From positions 1 through 64,000 of the forward strand of contig OY253650.1 in the NCBI GenBank assembly GCA_958009055.1: a stretch of DNA of 64,000 bases. Reading direction: 5' to 3'. Under the pieces are notes generated by a model that saw nothing but the letters and a program-made list of their open reading frames with translations, was not told the origin of the DNA and made no database searches. The stretch comes from Choricystis sp. odSpoLacu1 (Eukaryota > Chlorophyta > Trebouxiophyceae). Shown here in pieces: positions 44,554 through 55,279 of this stretch (position 1 is the stretch's first letter; each line of letters begins with the position of its first letter). A program made the translations under genes and the position numbers.

Positions 44554-46043
44554 TCACCGAGTGATCGTGATGGACGTGACGGACGTCGCCCCCGACCTGA
44601 CCAGTGACACGGTGCCGCCCGACGATGCACCGCTGTTGCCCGTGACATCGCCGGCGCCGTTGGCGATCAGGCCGTTGGCGGACGTGATGTCGGCGTTGAC
44701 GAGCGGGAAGGGGGAGGCGTTGACCGAGACGGCGGACGTTTCCGTGTTCTCCACGAAGCTGAACTTGGCCTTTGTGTACACGACGGGTTGGGGCGACGCC
44801 AGGGTGAAGGTGCAGCTGCCACCAATATTCATCAAGACGTCGGTCGCGCCGGGCGTCGCGGCGCCCGTGCACGCGACGGTGAGCGCGGCCTGGCCGTACG
44901 TGCCGCTCTGGCCCGCGCACACCTGGGCCCCGCACACAAACGGTGGCGGAGGAGGAGGAGGAGGAGGGGGGGGGGGCGCGGCGCCTGTGATGAAAGGAAA
45001 AGGGGCATGGAAATGATTGTGGGGGGGGGGGGGAGACCGCGAGCGGGGGAGCGCCCCACTCTCCCCCTTTCCACACCCCTCTGCTCAATGTGCTCACCCG
45101 TCGGCGCCGTCGCAAGCGCGCTGTGGACCACCAGGGTCGCGGGGTCGATGACAGTTCCCGCCTGCGCCAGGCGGCGGCCGGCCACCGCTGCCGGCTTGCA
45201 CTGCGCTGACACGGACGACAGCGCGCCCGCCAGCGCCATCACTTCCACCGGCACGCCCAGCCCAGACCCGCACTTGACGATGAAGGGCACCGTCTTGTTG
45301 CCGGTCACGGTGAACGTGAGGGAGCCCAGCTGGCCGGAGGCGGCGTCCACCGCCGCCTTGACGGACGACACGTACGCGTCGGTCGGCACGTCAAACGTGC
45401 GCGCGACCCCCGCCGTGGAGCAGAGGGCGGGGGCGGCCCCCAGCTGCAGGCCGACCACGTCGCCCGTGGTGGCGTCGGTGTAGCAGGTGATGGCGCCCGT
45501 GAACAGGGTGGCCTGCAGGTCGATGGGGGCCTTGGCGGCGGCGAGGGCGGCCGTGCTGTTGAGCGCGGCCAGCACGGTCGTCGCGTTGGGCTTGGTGGCC
45601 AGCGCGGTGGTCAGGGCCGCCTCTTTGGTGGTGACCGCGGCCAGGGCGGCGGCTGTCTTGTTGGCGATGGCCGTGGTGGCGCCCGTCGGCGCGGCGGTCT
45701 GTGTGTTGTTGTTGGAAGAGGGAGTGTTTTTCGTTGTGGCGCGGGCGCGTTGTCAACCGGCTCGCAATTGCCCCCCCCGAAAGTCCCTCGCCTCACGGGG
45801 GCAGCGCGGCTCAGTCGACCCCCACACACGGCACGCCTGTGACAGTCGCCACAAGCCGGCATTCATTTAGGCGCATTTAGGCCGCAGGTGGGGGGCGTGT
45901 GAGGTGCAGCCCGCATGTCGTCGCGCATCGTGCGAACTGGTTTTCAAAAGTTTCCCCGCCCTCCTCCCCAAAAAACAGGCCGCCCCCGTCCCAAACTGAC
46001 TCGCCTGCGCCAGCACGAGGGCAACGAAAAGCAGGGGGAGCAT
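44554..46043 (-). CDS. Secreted two-domain protein with polyproline linker (pherophorin-like architecture)
   Basis: The exons are 46043-46005, 45698-45098 and 44984-44554, giving 356 aa. Exon 1 is a signal peptide (MLPLLFVALVLAQ). Its intron appears to use a GC donor (CAG|GCGAGT) with acceptor ACACAG; phase 0 is preserved. Domain 1 is Ala/Thr-rich then Cys-containing (TGAITCYTDATTGDVVGLQL, CSTAG, VKCGSG, SAQCKPA). A 12-Pro linker follows (encoded around 44945-44978). Domain 2 starts VCGAQVCAGQSGTYG and continues with beta-rich sequence (CTFTLASPQPVVYTKAKFSF). Two globular domains joined by polyproline is the plan of pherophorins and other hydroxyproline-rich wall proteins. No sequence homology is asserted. 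Confidence 0.7.
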
Positions 46044-46436
46044 GGCGCGGACAAGGAGGGCGCGCGGGGGAGTGCAGAGCAAAAAAGGAAAAGGGCAGGT
46101 GTGTCAAAAAGCCATGGGCGTGCAGTTTTCGCACGCAAAAAAACATACAAACAGTTACGCCCCCCGCCGCCAATGATTCAGGCTGCCGCAACTGGCGAGG
46201 TTGGCGGCCGGCTCGCCGCCGCCGGCGGGCGACGGGGAGGATAAGCGCGGCGCGGCGGCGCCCTCACCTGGTGTGGACGCCCTCCCCCGCCTGCGTCGCC
46301 AGTCCCGGAGAGAGGGGAGTGACGCGTGTGTGTCAACAAACCCGGGGCGAGCGCAGCGCGTGTGTATTTTTTTTGCAAGAAAGCCTGAAGCGAAAACAGA
46401 ACCACCACCCACTCCCCACCACCACCCACTCCCTCA
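46044..46436. other. Intergenic, polyproline-gene promoter and proteasome-gene 3' flank
   Basis: No coding signal of its own is seen. Short A-runs (AAAAAACAGG, AAAAAAACATAC) and a GCCGGCTCGCCGCC palindromic GC patch are the only notable composition. Confidence 0.45.
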
Positions 46437-47610
46437 TCACTTGCCCCTCGCCTCCCCCTTCTCCTTCTCCTTCTTGGCCGCCTCATTCACTTCAGCCAGC
46501 ACGGCCTCCATGTCTTTGTCGTCCCAAATGCGGAAGCGCACAATCCCGTCCTCCCCCCGCGTCACGGTCGCCACCTCCACTTTGTCCGGGCTGAGCATGG
46601 AGTCCATGGTTTTGGACAGCACTTTGACGGCCAGCCTCAACGCGGTGGCCGTGTCGCAGTCTTCGGCATAGTCTGAGCGCAGAATGTTTTGAGCAGCACC
46701 AGAGTTGGCGCCCACCGCAGCCGCCTTCCACCCTGAATAGTTGCCTGAAGGGTCAGACAGGTACAGCTGGAACCCGCGCTCCGCGTCCCAGCCGGCGTAC
46801 AAGAGGGACACGCCGTAGGGGCGGAGGCCGCCAAACTGGGTGTAGCCTTGTTTGGAGTCGCAGAGCGAGCGGACGAGCCTCTCGACGGGGACGGGCTCGC
46901 CATAGGTGAACATGTGGCGCTGGGCGGCCAGGCGGGCGGTGTTGATGAGGATGTTGGCGTCGGCTGTGTGGTGTGAAGTGGTGTGGGTGGGTGGGCGTGG
47001 GTGCAGGCGACGGGTGTCGTTTGCCTCCCCCCCCATCTCACCTCTCTCTCCCACCCAAACTCACCAGTGATCCCGGCCACCGCGCACGCCACGTGACCGT
47101 CCAGCTGGTACATCTTCTCGCGCCGCACGCCGACGGCGTTGGTGTCGAGCAGCTGTGTGGGAAAGAGGGGGAGGGAAACCAAAAAAACACGTCGATGCGC
47201 GCGCTGTTCGATGGGGGCTTTCTTTCCCCACTCCGCCGCCCACTCCACCCTCCTCTCACCTTGGACGTGATGCGCTTCTCGGCCGCCAGGACGACGCCGT
47301 CGCTGGCCAGCACTCCAATCGCGGACCCCGCGTTGGAGATGGCCTCCATTGCGTACTCGACCTGAGAGGAGAGAAATGAGGATCGGTTGGACACACGCAC
47401 ACGCGGGCGCCTCGTTGCCCTCGCCTCTCCCTTGGACACACACGCACGCACGCACACGCGTACGGGGTGTGTGTGTGGCGCGGGAAGCGCAGCAGGTGGG
47501 ATCGGGGGACACCAAAACACGCTTCCATCCTTCCCGCCTCCCCCACAAACCTGGTAGAGCCGCCCTTCCGGGCTGAAGATGGTGGTGCGCGAGTCGTAGC
47601 GGCGTGCCAT
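46437..47610 (-). CDS. PAC1: 20S proteasome subunit alpha-3 (PSMA4/PAC1 type)
   Basis: The exons are 47610-47551, 47361-47260, 47152-47065 and 46963-46437, giving 258 aa. It is a structural alpha-ring subunit of the 20S proteasome. The start MARRYDSRTTIFSPEGRLYQ and VEYAMEAI are the proteasome alpha signature. KQGYTQFGGLRPYGVSLLY and LYLSDPSGNYSGWKA identify the PSMA4/PAC1 paralogue. The C-terminal tail is Lys/Glu-rich (AAKKEKEKGEARGK), as in this subunit. It is head-to-head with the alpha-kinase gene, with 160 bp between starts. Confidence 0.97.
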
Positions 47611-47770
47611 TTTTGGTGGTGCGGCGTGGGCGGGGTGTGCGCGGGCGGGCTGTTGGAAGACGTCGCGAAATTGAAACGACGTTGAAATAGTGAGAAAAAC
47701 ACGCTCGCTCTCGCTCACTTGCATTGGACCTGTTGGCCCGAACATTTCCCCGTCGAGGGGCTCAGCTGCG

Positions 47771-49962
47771 ATGACAGACGCCCAGCCCGCCTCTACACGC
47801 AGCCTGCGCAAAGCCGTCACCTTTGCGGGCGGTGGCGGCGCCTCCCTCCCCTCCACACTGCCACCGTCGTCCCCCCCTCCTACCTCCCTACCGCTCGCCC
47901 TGTCCCACTGGGAGGGACGGCTGGCCGAGTTGGCGGCCGCCCTGGCGGCCGACTGTGGTGGCGACGCGGTGGCCACGCTGTTTGGTCGGGTGGCGGGTCG
48001 GTATGGGGGCAGGCACGGCGGAGCGGACGCGGCGCTCTCAACCACTGCCACCACCATCACGGGCGCCGCTCTGTGGGCGCGCGCCGCGGACGCGGTGGCA
48101 GCCCTGCTGGCGGCCACGGGCACGGGGGCCGCCCCCGACCCGTGGGCGGGGGCCGCGCTGTGGGCGCGCCCCGCCTGCCTCGCAGAGCGCCACCGCTTTG
48201 ACGCGGCGCGCCGCGTGTGGACAGTGGACACCGTCTTGTTAAAAATAGAGTCCACTCCCTTTGCCCGGGGCGCGATGCGGGAGTGCCGCCGCACCAAGAA
48301 GCTGTCCACCTTTGGCAGTGGCTGGATGGTGGGCGGCGGAGGAGCAGGCGGCGACGACGATTTTGACCCGACCCACGCGCCGCGCGGGCGCTCCCTCTGG
48401 CGCAGTGCGCCCAACTTTGTGGTCAAACGCTACCTAGCCCCCAACACGCCTCCCTCCACCTATTATGACGACGTGGCCATGCAAGAAGTCGCCAAACGCC
48501 TCGCCGCCGCCTTCAACCGCACCGGCCCCCCCAAGTGTGTCGACATGCTGGCAGCAGCAGTTGTGGTCGTGGAGCTGCCGGGGAGAGGGGCGTGGAAACG
48601 AGGCGAGGAGAGTGGAAACGACGACGATGACAACAACGCCACCACCACCTCCCTCCCTCCCCCCGGCCCCCACGCCCTGGAAGCCTACGTCTCCGGCGCC
48701 TACATCAAGCACTCCTCCAACGCGGTCTTTGTGGAGACGGCTGCTGCCCGTGCCACCCCACACGCGTTCTCGCACTTCACGTTTGACGCAACGGGTGGAA
48801 GTGAATTAGTTGTTGACGTTCAAGGCGTCGGCAACCTCTTCACCGACCCCCAGCTCGTCACCGCAGACTATGCGTACGGTGGAGGCGACCTGGGGCCACG
48901 TGGCCAGGCCCTGTTCTTTCAGGCGCACGAGTGCTCAGAGTTGTGTGGCCGCCTCGGCCTGCGCCCTTTCCAACGGTGCGACGCCGACGCCGACGCGGTG
49001 ACCGCCGCCGCCGCCGCCGCCGCCGCTGCCTCGGGCAGTGAGTCGTCAGCCCAGTCTGCCGCGTCGAGGCACCGTGCTCTGACCCGGGTCGTCACGCGGC
49101 CGCGCGACTCGGAGGGAGCCCCCCCCCCCGCGGCGCGCACCGTCGGCGCCCGCGCTGGCTTGTGCAGACGCCCCCCCCCCGCGCCGATCTGGTCGCCGCC
49201 CTGGACGCGGTGGCCGCCCCCCCCACCGACGCGCACGCCAGGCTGCACTTTGATGTGGCGCGGCTGCACGCCGAAGTGCTGGCCCTGGCTGACCTGCACA
49301 CCGCGGCTGAAGTCGCCACCGCGCGCCGCGGCGGCGTGTTTCACTTGATTCAGGCGGCCGCGGCCGGACACGCGGCCGCCCTGGGCGCCATCGCGCGCGC
49401 CGCGGCAGGGCTGCAGCCCTCGTCCGGCCTGCTCAACGCGCTTGTGACTGCCGCCCTGGACGCGGGCGACCTGGTGGTTGATGAGGAGGTGGCGGCCGCG
49501 GCAGCGCGCGCCGCCGCACGTGCTGGCGTGAAAAGCGCGGCCGCGGCCGCAGCTGCAGCCGCCCATGCAGCAGGCGACGCCGCCGCCGAGCTCGCAGCCC
49601 TGGACGCCGCCCTGGCGGAAGATGGCGACAACGGTGCCTCCCCCGCCGCCACGCCGAGAGCCACGTCTGCGCCGTCCCACCACCACCACCACCACTTTCA
49701 TCGCCCCCGCACCACAGCCACCGCCACCCCCGCCGACGTTGCCTCCACCCTGGCCGCCGTGGAGGCAGAGTTTGGGGGTCTGCCGGGTGGCGGCCGCCGC
49801 CGGGACGAGCTGCTGGCGGCGCAGGCGCGCGTGAAAGCGGCGGCAGGGGATGGAGAAGGCGCGGCCGCCGATCTGGACGCTGCGGCTGAAGCGGCCACTG
49901 CCGCAGGGCTGGGTAAAGCGGCAGTCTCCTACTATGAAGCTGCGGCAGCGCTGGATGTGTAG
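47771..49962 (+). CDS. EEF2K: Alpha-kinase, eEF2-kinase-like, with helical-repeat C-terminus (one frame break)
   Basis: The alpha-kinase domain is very close to eEF2 kinase: KIESTPFARGAMRECRRTKK, NFVVKRYLAP, CVDMLAAAVVVVELPG, YVSGAYIKHSSNAVFVE, HAFSHFTFDATGG, VVDVQGVGNLFTDPQ and GQALFFQAHECS. eEF2K phosphorylates and inactivates elongation factor 2. Upstream, PDPWAG matches the conserved segment after the calmodulin-binding helix, but the helix here (LWARAADAVAALLAAT) lacks most basic residues. After an Ala/Ser linker the C-terminal half is Sel1/TPR-like. It lies in another frame, entered at C-runs 49120-49129 or 49171-49180. A donor (GGCA|GTGAGTC, 49037) and acceptor (GTGCAG, 49167) fit but leave a one-base mismatch. 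Confidence 0.9.
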
Positions 49963-50088
49963 AATGAAAAACAAAAAACGGGGCCGTGAATCTTTACACA
50001 AAACAAAAAACACAAACCATCACACTGTGTGGGGTCAGGGAGTGTACGTAGCACAGGCGCGTGCTGTGAGCGAGGGCGCTTCCTCACA

Positions 50089-51165
50089 TCACTTTTTCAT
50101 CGCCGCCCGCCGCGCCTTGCCCGGCCGCTTGACCCCCTTCTTGCCACCGCCACCCCCTCCCCTCCCCTTCAACCCGGCATCCTCCCCCCTCGCCGGCTTC
50201 TTCCAGTCGCTCACGTCGGCCGCCGAGTAGGCATCATTGTTGCGCTTGCCACTCTTGCGCCCACCAAAGCCATAGCGCGCGTCTTTGGCCGCCTTCTTCT
50301 TGGACACCGTGGGCGCCCCCGCCCTCGCCCGCCCGCCCAGCGTGTGCACACCCTTGCCGCTTTCCAGCGCCTTTAAAGCCGCGTCGGCATCCAGGTGGCC
50401 GGCATAGCCAGACCGCTTCCTGTCGGCGCGCAGCTTGGCGATGCCCGCACTCGCGGCCTTCTTGGCGGCCACTTTGTCTTTGCGCCGCTCTGCAGCCACC
50501 TCCTTGGAGTACTGCTTGGCGGTGCGTGCTTTGCGCCTCTCGTCGGCAGCATCCGCCGACGTTTTCTCGTACACTAGCTGCGCTTTCACGCGCGCCATGT
50601 GGCCGTCACTCTTCACCATCTCCGCATAGAAATCGTGCGGTCGCGCCCACGCCACGCCCGCGCGTTCGTAGGACGTCAGGGCGGCTGTCACAGCGGCCGC
50701 CGCTTGGTAGTAGAACGCGGTCTCGCGGTCGAGGTCGTCGTCGACACTCGCCACCTCCTCCGCCCGCGCGCTCGTCAACGCGCGTCCCTCCGCCCACGCC
50801 ACCCCCTCCGGCCAGGCCACATCCTCATGTTTGTCGGCCAGGGCGGCGGCGTCGTTGGTGGGGGGGGGGCGGGGGCGGCCGGGGGTGGACGGGGCGAGGG
50901 GGGCGGCGCCGGGGAGGCCGGCGCGGGCTGCGGCCAGGGCGGCCAGCTGTTGTGAATGGGGTGGTGTGGTTGTGAGGTGGTGTGCGTGGTGAGGGTGGAG
51001 GCTGGTGCGCAGGAATGCGGCGGGCAGGGGGAGCGACGAGCGCGGCCGCCGGTCCACGCATGCGGTCACCGTCTCTCTCTCTCCCTCCTCTGCACACACA
51101 CGCACCTCGTCGTCGAGCGACTCGTAACCCTCCGACGAGCCGTCTGTGACGTCAGAAGACGACAT
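50089..51165 (-). CDS. EBP2: rRNA-processing protein EBP2
   Basis: Exon 1 is 51165-51106 (acidic, MSSSDVTDGSSEGYESLDDE) and exon 2 is 50946-50089, giving 305 aa. EBP2 is a nucleolar assembly factor for the 60S subunit (27S pre-rRNA processing). Diagnostic stretches are ETAFYYQAAAAVTAALTSYE, GVAWARPHDFYAEMVKSDGH, MARVKAQLVYEKTSADAADE, RRKARTAKQYSKEVAAERRK, and a basic Gly/Lys C-terminus ending RPGKARRAAMKK. All lie in the usual order. Confidence 0.95.
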   Translation of the reverse strand: MSSSDVTDGSSEGYESLDDEVRVCAEEGERETVTACVDRRPRSSLPLPAAFLRTSLHPHHAHHLTTTPPHSQQLAALAAARAGLPGAAPLAPSTPGRPRPPPTNDAAALADKHEDVAWPEGVAWAEGRALTSARAEEVASVDDDLDRETAFYYQAAAAVTAALTSYERAGVAWARPHDFYAEMVKSDGHMARVKAQLVYEKTSADAADERRKARTAKQYSKEVAAERRKDKVAAKKAASAGIAKLRADRKRSGYAGHLDADAALKALESGKGVHTLGGRARAGAPTVSKKKAAKDARYGFGGRKSGKRNNDAYSAADVSDWKKPARGEDAGLKGRGGGGGGKKGVKRPGKARRAAMKK

Positions 51166-51328
51166 TGTGAGGAGGCGGGAGCGGGGCAGGCGTGTGCAAA
51201 AAGAGAAAACGCTTTGTGAAACACAAGCCGACGTTTCGTTTTGCTTCTCTCCGCGCCGTCGTCTGCTCTCGCCCTTCGTTCACACAACACACACCGCTTC
51301 TTCTTCTGCCCTCACTTCAGCCACACTC

Positions 51329-52505
51329 TCACGCCGCCGTTAGCACGCGCAGAATGTCGTTCAACTCGATGACGCCGATCGGGTGGCCGCCCCGATTCAC
51401 GACGTACGCGCGGTGCACCCGCGCGGCAGACACCGCGTCCACCACCTCCCCCACCGTCGCATCCAGGCCCACTGTCACTGGCTTGGCACCCGCCAGCACA
51501 GTCGCCCAGTCGCCCTCCTCCGCGCCCGTCACGCGCCCCCCAAACGGGGCGGACGCTGGATCCCAGGGCGACACACCTGCCGCAGTTGCTGCCGCCAGCT
51601 CTGCCGCCGACCGCGCCAGGGCCGCCAGGGAGCGTGCGTTCAGCCCCCGCACATTCGAAAAGCTGAGGACACCAATGATGGCGCCGTCAGCGTTCAGCAG
51701 GGCGGCGGATGGGGCGCCCGCGGTGCGCATCGCTGCAAACGCGGCCAGTGCGGGCGTGCCCGCATCCACGGTGGCCATGGGGGAGGACGGCAGGTCGACA
51801 GCGTCCAAGCGGACGGCTAAAGCGTCTTTGAACTGGGCTTTGCGAGCGTGAATGAAAGCAATGATGTCGGAAGCAGAGACAACGTCGACCACCGTCCACG
51901 TCAGCGCGGGCCCATCCGGTGTGTCCACCCCGGGCGCCACCCCAAACACGGGCACCCGGTGGGACGCGCGCAGGGGGGTGGTGACGCGCAGGCCGGAGAG
52001 GACGACGTCGAGCAGGGTGGCGTCTTTGTCGTGCTGTGTGAGGGGAGGTTACAGGGTTAAAACGACCGTGGTTGGAAAAAAAACAGCCGTCTTTTCCCAC
52101 ACACCCCAAACCCACCCACACCTTGAACCACAGGTTGGCGGGACCCGACAACGCTTCCACGTCTGCCACGTGCGCGTTCATGACGACGGGCGCCAGCGTC
52201 TGCAGCTCAGACACAGCCAGCCTTGGGCGCGCCGCCACCGCCGCGGGGTCCGTCAAGTCGCTGTACGCGCGCTCCAGCAGGGCCACCACGACGTCAGCCA
52301 CCGTAAACGTGCCCAGCACGGAGCCGGAGGCATCGACGACGGGGGCGGAGAGGACGTGCGCGGACGCGAGGCGGGAGGAAGCGCGCTCAACAGTGTCGGT
52401 GGGGCGGACAGTGACCAAACCCGGGCGGGAAGGGGTGGAGGCGGTGCGCTGGGCCAGGAAGGTTGAAAGCAGGGTCGCCGCGAGGGCGTCTTTGGGGGTC
52501 GGCAT
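51329..52505 (-). CDS. Four-CBS-domain protein, AMPK-gamma/SNF4-like
   Basis: The exons are 52505-52122 and 52033-51329, giving 362 aa. Four CBS motifs are readable: LVTVRPTDTVERASSRLASA...SAPVVDASGSVLGTFTVADV, ATLLDVVLSGLR...HRVPVFG...VDVVSASDIIAFI, ATVDAGTPALAAFAAM...GAIIGVLSFSNV, and TVGLDATVGEVVDAV...RAYVVNRGGHPIGVIELNDI. Tandem CBS pairs bind adenine nucleotides. The four-motif layout with the central interruption fits the regulatory gamma subunit of SnRK1/AMPK. A stand-alone CBS protein (plant CBSX/PV42 type) is the alternative. It is divergent from the PPR gene, with 121 bp between starts. Confidence 0.82.
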
Positions 52506-52626
52506 CGAACAAACCAACGAAATGCTGCGAGGAGGAGTGCGACGACGCACGTCGGCACTCGAAGTTTTTTCGTGGTTCGTTCTCTCCGCCGCGCATTCCC
52601 CTCCGCGCGCGCGACCACAGACCCCG

Positions 52627-53232
52627 ATGCGTCCCCACACCACCCTCAGGTCACTCCGCCCGCCGTGCGGCGCGGCGGCACGCACGCACCGCCCCTCTCC
52701 TCCCTGTGCCACCCCCCCGCCCACCGACGCGCCCTCTGCTCTCGTCGAACTGACCAAACGCGTCGCCGCCCACTCCCGCGCCGGTCGTGCCGACGCCGCC
52801 GTGGCTGCCGTCGTCGAGGCGGGGGTGGCGCCCGACGTGCGGCTGGCGACAGCTGTGCTCGACGCGTGCGCCAGCGGACGCCGCCCCGACCTGGCCGCCA
52901 CCGCCTTTGACTCCCTCTTCTCCACGGGCCTGGCCCCCGATGGACGCGCCTACACTGCTCTGTTGAGGGCGTATGTGTCTGTGGATCCACCCAGGTGGGC
53001 GGATGCCGCGCGCGCGTTGAGCGGGATGAGCGGGCGGGGGGTGAGCGCCACGGCGGCCAGTTACAATGTCCTGCTGGCCGCCGCCTCCGCCGCCAAGGAC
53101 GTGGACCGAGGCGCCGCCGTGCTGACCCAGATGAAAGCGGCGGGCGTGGCGCCGGATGGGGGCACGGTCGCGGCGGTGGCGAGGCGGCGGCTGTTGCGGA
53201 GCGCGCTGAAGAAAACGTTTGGTGTTGGATGA
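52627..53232 (+). CDS. Short pentatricopeptide-repeat protein
   Basis: This is a single exon of 201 aa. At least four PPR motifs of about 35 residues are seen (VAAVVEAGVAPDVRLATAVL, FDSLFSTGLAPDGRAYTALL, LSGMSGRGVSATAASYNVLL, LTQMKAAGVAPDGGTVAAVA). These have the typical xxGxxPD endings. The N-terminus (RPHTTLRSLRPPCGAAARTH) fits an organelle transit peptide. PPR proteins bind organelle RNA. This one is short, and no catalytic domain is attached. Confidence 0.88.
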   Translation: MRPHTTLRSLRPPCGAAARTHRPSPPCATPPPTDAPSALVELTKRVAAHSRAGRADAAVAAVVEAGVAPDVRLATAVLDACASGRRPDLAATAFDSLFSTGLAPDGRAYTALLRAYVSVDPPRWADAARALSGMSGRGVSATAASYNVLLAAASAAKDVDRGAAVLTQMKAAGVAPDGGTVAAVARRRLLRSALKKTFGVG

Positions 53233-53357
53233 GTGAAGCGTGCCCGTTTTTTTTACATGTGGCACCACACACACACACATGCGCAAAGCAACAGCAGAGG
53301 TGGTTCACGGGTGGAACACGCAGAAAAAAAGAGGCGCAGGAGAGAGAACGATGGACA

Positions 53358-54940
53358 TCACGCCACCGTGGACGCCGCCAGGACGCCGGCCATCATGCCG
53401 GCCGAGGCGGCAGGGGCACTGTCGGGCGGCTGCCGCGGCGCGCTCCTGCCACCCGTGCGCCTCCCCCACCGCCCGCGCTCGCGCTGGGGGCGGGTTGGTC
53501 CGCCAGCCTCCACATCAGCGTCAGTGCTGGTGGCAGCACCACCACCACCCCCGCCCTCCGGCGCCACCGTTTTCAGCGGCGCCCTGCACAGCGGGCACGC
53601 GACCGGCGTCGTGGGCGCTCCCAACAACGCGGTGTAGCAGGCGGCACACGTGGCGTGGCCACACCCAAACACGACGACGGAGGCCAGGTCGGCGGGGCGG
53701 TCGAAGCAGACGGGGCACTCCAGGGCGTCGTCGCCGTCGGGGGCGGCGGCCAGGGCGGCGGCGCGGTGGTGGGCAGCGGTGCTGGAGGCCGAGTCGGGGC
53801 GCCGAGTTGTGGTGGTGGGAGAAGGAGGGGGGGCGCCCTCTCCTGCTTCACCACCACCCCCCTTCAACGCGGCCTCCGCTCTCAGCATGGCCAGTGTCTT
53901 GACGGGAAGCGGCAACAGGGGCTGGGGCGGGGGCGGCAGCGGGCCGCGCTCGTCGCGCGCTGCGGCGCCGGGGCCGCGGCGGAACACGATCAACAGAGCA
54001 ATGCCCATGCTCACAAACACGACGGACGCAAACACGGTGCCTGCGAGCAGGCCGCCGCAGGCCCGGCCTTCGCAGTAGGAGGCGGCAAAGCCGGCAAAGC
54101 CGCCTGCGACGTTGGGAGGAGGGGGGAGAGGGTTGGGGCCGCTGGCGCCGCCAGGAGCGGGGCAGCACGCCCCTGGAAGCCCACAGCAGCAGGTTGCGGG
54201 CGCAAACACGGGCCACCCAGTGGTGTGGGCGCGGGAGCAGCAGCAGGCGGTGGTGGCGGGGGTGGGCGGGGGGGGGGGGGCGGCGCGGCGGCCACGTCGC
54301 CGCCGCCGCCAGCCGACCGCTGCAGCCGCAGGCGGGCGGGGGCGGCGCACCCGTTGCGCAGCACAGCCGTCACCCGGCGGGCGGGCGCCAGCGCGGGCCC
54401 GGCGGCGGCGTCGGCCCCCAGCGCGCAGCCGGGCGGCGCAGACGCGCACGCGACGGGCGCGGACCGCAGAGACGCGCCCACGCCGTCGCGGCGGACGGGG
54501 GTGGCGTCCAGCAGACGGCGGCGGCCGCGCATGGCGCCGGAGGGCAGCCAGAGCCTGGAGTATGTGTGGGGGTGGAAAGTGTGGGTTGGTTTTTCGCGTC
54601 GCAGGTCGGGGCCGCACGGGATTTGGGCGTGTTTTTTTCTCGGCCCGCGCTCCCTGCGGTTGGCCGCGCCCTCCCCACCCCCGACACCCCCCAGTCTCCG
54701 CCCATGCACTCACTCAATGGTTTCTGGCGTGCACGGCGACACGCCCGCCACCAGCGACACGGCGTGCGCGCCCGCGCCGCCGGTGCCCAGGGCGACCGTG
54801 ACGCACGCGCCCGGCGCCAGGTCCACGGTGCATGCGTCCGAGGACGAGGTGGCATTGTTGCTGGTGGACGAGCCTGCAGGCTGGGCGGCCGCCAGGGAGG
54901 CGGCGGCGGCCAGGAGGAGGAAGGGGGTGGCGAGTCGCAT
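53358..54940 (-). CDS. Membrane RING-finger protein, probable E3 ubiquitin ligase (one homopolymer frameshift)
   Basis: Exon 1 is 54940-54714, with signal peptide MRLATPFLLLAAAASLAAAQ then a Ser/Asn/Thr-rich Cys domain. Exon 2 runs 54554-53358. The lumenal part is Cys-rich (CCCSRAH, CCCGLPGACC, CEGRACGG). A transmembrane helix follows (LAGTVFASVVFVSMGIALLI). The cytosolic end has a C3HC4 RING (CPVCFDRP...GCGHATCAACY...CPLCRAPL). A Pro tract encoded by the 13-G run at 54268-54280 changes frame: upstream and downstream halves join only with a shift there. It is most likely an indel in the sequence. It may be a protease-associated-type membrane E3, but no PA domain was identified. Confidence 0.82.
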
Positions 54941-55279
54941 GGGGTGTGTGAGGAAAGGTGTGCGGCGACGGCGGGTCACGCTCTGTGTCGCGTGGGGGGG
55001 GGCACTGCAGAAGTGCGCGAGCTGCGGTAGACGGAGGGAGGAGAGGCGCGGCGGGGTGGCGTGCCCCGCTCGTCGCTTCCGCCGAGATTCCGCCGAGGTG
55101 GAAACGCGTCGGGGAGTCGTGGCGCGCGTCGAGACCCTCCCTTCACACAAAACACGTGCGGTTTTGGGGGGTCCACCGGCTGCCGTGTCACCCTTGTGTG
55201 TGTGTGTGTTGTGAATACTTGCTTGCGTCTTGACAGTGCAGAAAAAAGCAGAAACCAAAAACATAAAAACATCCACCCC
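54941..55279. other. Intergenic between RING gene and polymerase eta gene
   Basis: This is the promoter side of the RING gene and the 3' side of polymerase eta, both on the minus strand. A GT tract (TGTGTGTGTGTTGTGAA) lies near 55196-55215. No coding feature is recognised. Confidence 0.45.

Noticed and set aside
53358..54713. RING protein as a separate gene starting downstream
   Set aside because: The open frame there has no suitable ATG or signal peptide. Exon 1 at 54940 supplies both and joins in frame to exon 2.
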